This document shows positions 59,752-64,000 of a DNA stretch of 64,000 nt, piece by piece (position 1 is the stretch's first letter; each line of letters opens with the position of its first letter). Both the position numbers and the translations under genes were made by a program. Below the pieces are notes generated by a model that was not told the origin of the DNA, did no database searches, and saw nothing but the letters and a program-made list of their open reading frames with translations. The stretch lies in the NCBI GenBank assembly GCA_021432605.1, contig MU271148.1, positions 751,362 to 815,361 on the forward strand, written 5' to 3'. This DNA comes from Coniochaeta sp. PMI_546. Taxonomy: Eukaryota > Ascomycota > Sordariomycetes > Coniochaetales > Coniochaetaceae.

Positions 59752-60601
59752 GCCATATATTCATCCCCGTCTTGACGCCGTCGACGATTGGCAGACCAGC
59801 ATGCACCACCCTTGCGTCGCCGGTGCCGTTCGGCAGCAGGTTGATCCAGAATAAAGCATTACCCGGGACAGGTTTGAATGCCAGCCCTCCGTCCTCGTGA
59901 ACTCGCCAGTTGCGCTGTCCCTGATCGCCTTCATTCTCACCGCCACCAACCGACCCTGCCTCTAAGCTCACCCTCGGAAACCACGTCTCCCCGCCCCCCG
60001 TCGAGTTGTTCTCCAGCACGACAAAAATCGTGCCAACCCTATTATATAGCCTCCGTCGCCCCCCTTCCCTATCCTCTGGCGTCATTCTCGGCCGCGCGAA
60101 CCAGTCGGCATGGACATCGAACCGTTGGCCAGCGGTGTACCGCACCATCTGCGGCATCCCCATATCATCCCTACCCTCCTTCAACACTCCCGGGCCGAGG
60201 AAAGATTGTGCCCGCGCCAGGACGCACGATACCACTTCGTCCTCTGCGGGTAAGGGGGCGGAGGTGCTGGTCCGGACGTTTTTGTCGAGGCTGTTGGAGC
60301 CGGAACCGGTTATGGGAGAGTGTCTTAATAGGGGCGTGCCGAGGTTTATGAGGGCGTGGCGCTCGGTGGGTGGGATGAAGTTGGTGATGTAGATTAGCAA
60401 GGGGTCCAGGGATACCAGGCTAGTCGTGTAGGTGTGCCGAGTACAGGTGTACGGGGATGAGGATTCTCGTTGTAGAGATGGAGGGAGGTATGGACTAAGG
60501 AACGAAATGCATGGTTTGACAAGGTCGACGGTTAGATGGTAGAAGTAGGATGCGCCGGCTGCTGCTATGGCTAGAGACAGGGCTTTGTATAGGAGGGGCA
60601 T
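59723..60601 (-). CDS. 2-oxoglutarate/Fe(II) dioxygenase, prolyl-4-hydroxylase-like
   Basis: The protein belongs to the P4Hc family, which hydroxylates protein prolines or other targets using 2-oxoglutarate, Fe(II) and O2. From the ATG at 60601 it has 292 residues; the frame is open upstream to 60682, but M-P-L-L-Y-K starts just before the membrane helix and is preferred. Residues about 5-28 form a signal anchor, suggesting an ER or secretory location. The iron triad is visible: H164-A-D166 in D-V-H-A-D-W-F, and H267 in V-V-H-A-G-L-P. K277 in G-V-K-T-G-M-N-I-W should bind 2-oxoglutarate. G-G-G-E-T-W-F-P (about 202-209) is the usual strand before the inserted loop. The order and spacing fit an active enzyme. 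The substrate is unknown, since filamentous fungi lack abundant collagen. Confidence 0.92.
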   Translation of the reverse strand: MPLLYKALSLAIAAAGASYFYHLTVDLVKPCISFLSPYLPPSLQRESSSPYTCTRHTYTTSLVSLDPLLIYITNFIPPTERHALINLGTPLLRHSPITGSGSNSLDKNVRTSTSAPLPAEDEVVSCVLARAQSFLGPGVLKEGRDDMGMPQMVRYTAGQRFDVHADWFARPRMTPEDREGGRRRLYNRVGTIFVVLENNSTGGGETWFPRVSLEAGSVGGGENEGDQGQRNWRVHEDGGLAFKPVPGNALFWINLLPNGTGDARVVHAGLPIVDGVKTGMNIWPRTFFGPDA

Positions 60602-63600
60602 GGTGCTGGCACTGCCCCTGGTGGTGATGGTTTGTTCTCGAATGGCACAAACGACTTGAATTCGCCTGGTAACGTTGAGCAACGCAGGGGCTTCAGCCTT
60701 CTCTTGTATGACAGGATAGAAGGTTCGATTAATCTTCTGAAATCAGTGAGGAGAGATCATGCAGGTAGGTGGTGGTACGAAGTTGCCGTCGTCGCAGAGC
60801 CGCATGGCGGCTAAAGTCAGATCTTGGGCGGCGGTTAATGCTTATCCATGCATTTGAAGTCTTGCGGTGGGCACTTCCATGATACAGATAATTAGTCCTT
60901 TCTGTCGTATGCACTGAGGCCCTGTGGAGCGCTGTGTGTGGCAACGACTGGACATTCAGTGGTAAAATGCCGCCAGGTCAGCTGGCTCACGCCTTTTGTC
61001 CCTGCTGAGATGTAGTATAACATTGCACTTCTAGTTAGAGAGAGAGTATGCTCTATATCGAGTCACAAGGCTGGAGTACAATAATGTCTCATTGCTAGGA
61101 CGCTGATTTGGGTAGACTGTCACCGAGTACGGACTTAGATATAGTACATGCGCCTTAAACGGGTGACAGCATTGGACAATCGTTGACTATCTTCATGGCA
61201 TGATGTCAAACAATACTAACTTTGAGATTAAATAGCTGTCGCGAGCAAGAACTTTTGGGCCCAGAACTCCCTGTACTAACGCGGTTCGCTCAGGGGGCGA
61301 GGTCCCGGATGATGGCCGGCCCTGCAAGTCTTGACATCTCAGCAAAGTCCACGACAACCATGACAGACACTCCTGAATATTTCCACCAGACTGGACAACA
61401 CCCGTCGTAGTCAAAGCCTCTACTGTGTTACCCTCGGCTTCGTACACTTAATTGAGCACCTACTACGCGTGACGGCTCCAGATGTTGTTGCTTCGTACAC
61501 CGGCGTGCTAAGGGTTGTTGGGATTTCACACCACAATCACCTCGACCGCTGTTACTACAGTGGCCAAATGCTCCAATCGAGAAGTGATGAAGCAAGAACG
61601 CAACCTCGCGTGAAGAGCGCCGAGCATACCCTCTACCACCACTACCAGCACAGGAACGAGCTGCTTGTTACTGCGTATCCGGTCCGACAAACTCCATCTT
61701 GCCCAGACGCTCGCAACGGCAACTGCATCAGCCGGCGGCCAGATCTCAATTCTCAACGACCTAAGCACCAAGATAAGCGACCCATAATCTCATGACCTGT
61801 CGAAAGCGTTCTGTACTGTGGTAGCAACGCTGCTATCACCTCGCTACGCAAGTCGTGACGTGCTTGTCGACGGCGCCATCCTTTGGCTGACACCATTTGG
61901 AATATAGTGCGTGGAAGTACCTTTTGAATCCTCAAGTGTCTTGTGAAGCCCACTTGGACTCGGAGCGAATGCATCTTCGTCTGCTAGAAGTTCTCTACTT
62001 GAGACTGGGGCCGCACCCGTAGCTGGTGGTCGGCATCACTCCGCGTAGTGATTCGGACAGACCAGGGAATCGGCCACAACACCTCTCACCCTTCGATATC
62101 GAGCCCTCAGCTGTTAACAGTATTCATTTCCGTCCGGAATAGCATTAGCTTCGAGATGGCTAGTCTCTGTCCTAAAAGCATTACAAGCCTGACTTGAGGG
62201 CCCGACTTCACTATATCCAGGTCACAGCAGCATAGCTCTGATGGTATAGCGGCCAGAGCCCACTATCAGTGCCGTGCCCGATCGCTGCCATACCCTGAAC
62301 CCAGACCACGTGCTGGCCAAATGCATGCGCGAGCGGACCCTCGTGCGTCTCTCAGGTTGCATCGGCTCGAGCCTTCCACTCGAAGTGCATCAAGACCGCA
62401 GATGCGCATCTCGCAAGTCCGAGCTTGAAACCGCACGAGACTTGATACACCTCCAACAAGATCGTGGACCTGCTTTTTGCACATTCTGCTGCCTCGCTGC
62501 TCTACGCAATGAGGGCATTGCGAGGGACGCCGCCGGATAGCTGGAGGTTTTCCTTGTCGCAACGCACAATTGTAGACCAAGAACAGCAGAGTCAAGACTC
62601 TAGACCTGTGAACGAGATGGCTGAAACAAGATCCGTACGTGAGAGCATACCCAGCACTTCTGGGCTCTCGCTATTTGGCAGCAATGCCTCCTAGGCGTCA
62701 TCAACTTTGCTGGCATGACCTCACAGGTGCTGACGATGACAAGCTCCACTGCCGGGGGAATATCCCAATACTGCCCAGTCAAGCAAAGCCGAAACAAGTC
62801 CCGAAAGGTCAACAGAAACCCCCGTTCCTGGGCTGTGTTCCAGTGAAGTGTATTAGCTGCCCGTGATCGACTTGTTAGCGACCACTTTGGCTGGGCGATC
62901 CCAATGACAACGACCGCAATGGCCTTGAAACAACGTGGGGTGAAATGCAGTCGTGCAAACCACTCAAGAGTTATATCATAGTAGAACCTGCAATATAGCC
63001 TCCACTCACGTGTTCAAACGTCTTAACAGTATCGTCTTAAGAAACGTGTCCATGCCCAGGTGAAGCATGATCTTCAGTAGTAGCACGCCCTGTTCAGTCA
63101 CTGGATCTCGGTCTCGATGTTACACAGTGTAAAAAGTTCTTAACATAACTTGAGACCTCAGCATGGAGTTTTCGTTATACCACAGTAGAGCAAGGCAGGG
63201 GGGGCCGCTGTACGAGCAACGATGCACCTGCGCTGCTCACAGGAAGCCCTGTGCGGCACCGATATCTGTCAAAAAAACGACCGCAACTCGCCGAACCGTG
63301 GAACGGACTCAGAACCCCTCAGTGCCCCTCATGGTTGTGTTCACGTTCTGTCACACTGTCAGCATTCAAAATGGACCAACGGCATCGATCGTCATCTGGA
63401 GGAGCTGAATCCCAGGCAACAGCTGGGTGATTGAGCCTCACAAAAGGAACGCAACGTATCTGTCACCCGCCTTCTCCGCTGCTGATTACGAATAGCAGCC
63501 ACATAGCGTCGTGGACAGCAGCGGAGGGCAGCGCGGGCCTGTAGTACCTTCACGTACACATGGTGATAATCGAATGCCAAGACCACCTAAAGAGGTCGAG

Positions 63601-64000
63601 GTTGCCAGTGAACCGTGGTCCTGAACTTCCGACCAGGATGTGCCCCAGCAACCACAGCTTTGGCCAAGGGTCGGAATCGCAGCCCCGCATTGAACGCAGC
63701 GCCGCCTCTTAGGAAGCCCTGTTAAGCTTCGCGGGATGCCCAGACTTAATAACGTCTGGGTCATTGCGCTAGGTAGACGGGGGCTCCGAGTTACCTGTAC
63801 GCCTCCCAACACACGGAGGAGACAAGGCGAAAGGCACGGAAGCATTACCCGGGAGTACTTTTGAAAACTGAGAGTAAAAGGGTTCTAACAAACCTGGACC
63901 GTGGGCGAAATCAAGGGCGAAAATAGCTCGGATCGGATGCACTTGCTTTGTTACTACTTCGCATTGCTGTGATACACATGTAATTGTGACAGAGATCTTG
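60602..64000. other. Gene-free right end of the window, 3.4 kb
   Basis: Only short frames without domains occur on both strands, and I see no transposon, tRNA or rRNA. A fragment near 62240 looks superficially like the 5' half of a tRNA, but it lacks a T-arm. Confidence 0.45.

Noticed and set aside
62238-62310. tRNA-like 5' half (D-arm resembling TGGTATAGCGGCCA)
   Set aside because: No matching anticodon stem, T-arm (GTTCGA) or acceptor pairing follows. At most it is a fragment.

Overview
The window is nuclear DNA of a filamentous ascomycete (Pezizomycotina, most likely a Sordariomycete-type genome; I cannot name the species). The evidence is short GT...AG introns of about 50-130 bases with CTAAC/CTGAC-like branch sites, CT-rich leaders, and fungus-typical families: a Clr5-domain protein, an MHYT sensor, an alkyltransferase-like protein and a fungal RGS protein. 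About sixteen protein-coding loci are scattered over 64 kb. Several gene-free stretches of 2-6 kb separate them, so the region is loosely packed.

Layout, left to right: a mitochondrial phosphate carrier (1535-2891, +). Two diverged copies of an unrecognised gene on the minus strand, the left one frameshifted (4374-4998) and the right one open (6684-7679). A three-exon conserved-looking unknown (9145-11728, -). A phenol 2-monooxygenase-type flavoprotein (14136-16164, +). A very large Ulp1/C48 SUMO-protease-like protein (17742-22199, +). A 5.4-kb gene-free gap. An MHYT-domain membrane sensor (27615-30597, +). Mitochondrial FAD glycerol-3-phosphate dehydrogenase (32362-34473, +). A large protein with an unfamiliar W-R-H / ADP-x-x-L-x-P-E-E-R repeat (35173-38811, +), interrupted by one in-frame TAG. 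A 6-kb gene-free gap. An RGS protein (44932-45999, +), followed in the same frame by a second ORF after a TGA (46012-46815). The vacuolar tethering subunit Vps11 (48461-51571, +). A convergent lipoate-protein ligase (51732-53066, -). A broken, internally deleted chorismate synthase copy (53468-54193, +). An alkyltransferase-like DNA-damage protein (54388-54870, -). A small single-pass membrane protein (56480-57046, +). A Clr5-domain protein (57970 to about 59615 or 59751, +). A convergent prolyl-4-hydroxylase-like 2OG-Fe(II) oxygenase (59723-60601, -). The last 3.4 kb holds no gene that I can support.

The genes do not form a pathway or an obvious secondary-metabolite cluster. Three of them serve mitochondria (phosphate carrier, Gut2, lipoate ligase), one serves vacuole/endosome fusion (Vps11), and two may serve signalling (MHYT, RGS). 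The most unusual items are the chorismate synthase relic, the repeat protein and its in-frame stop, the matching in-frame stop at the RGS locus, and the local duplication at 4.4-8.5 kb with transition-rich divergence suggestive of RIP. I saw no CRISPR array, rRNA, convincing tRNA or intact mobile element. All splice sites are my own reading by eye.
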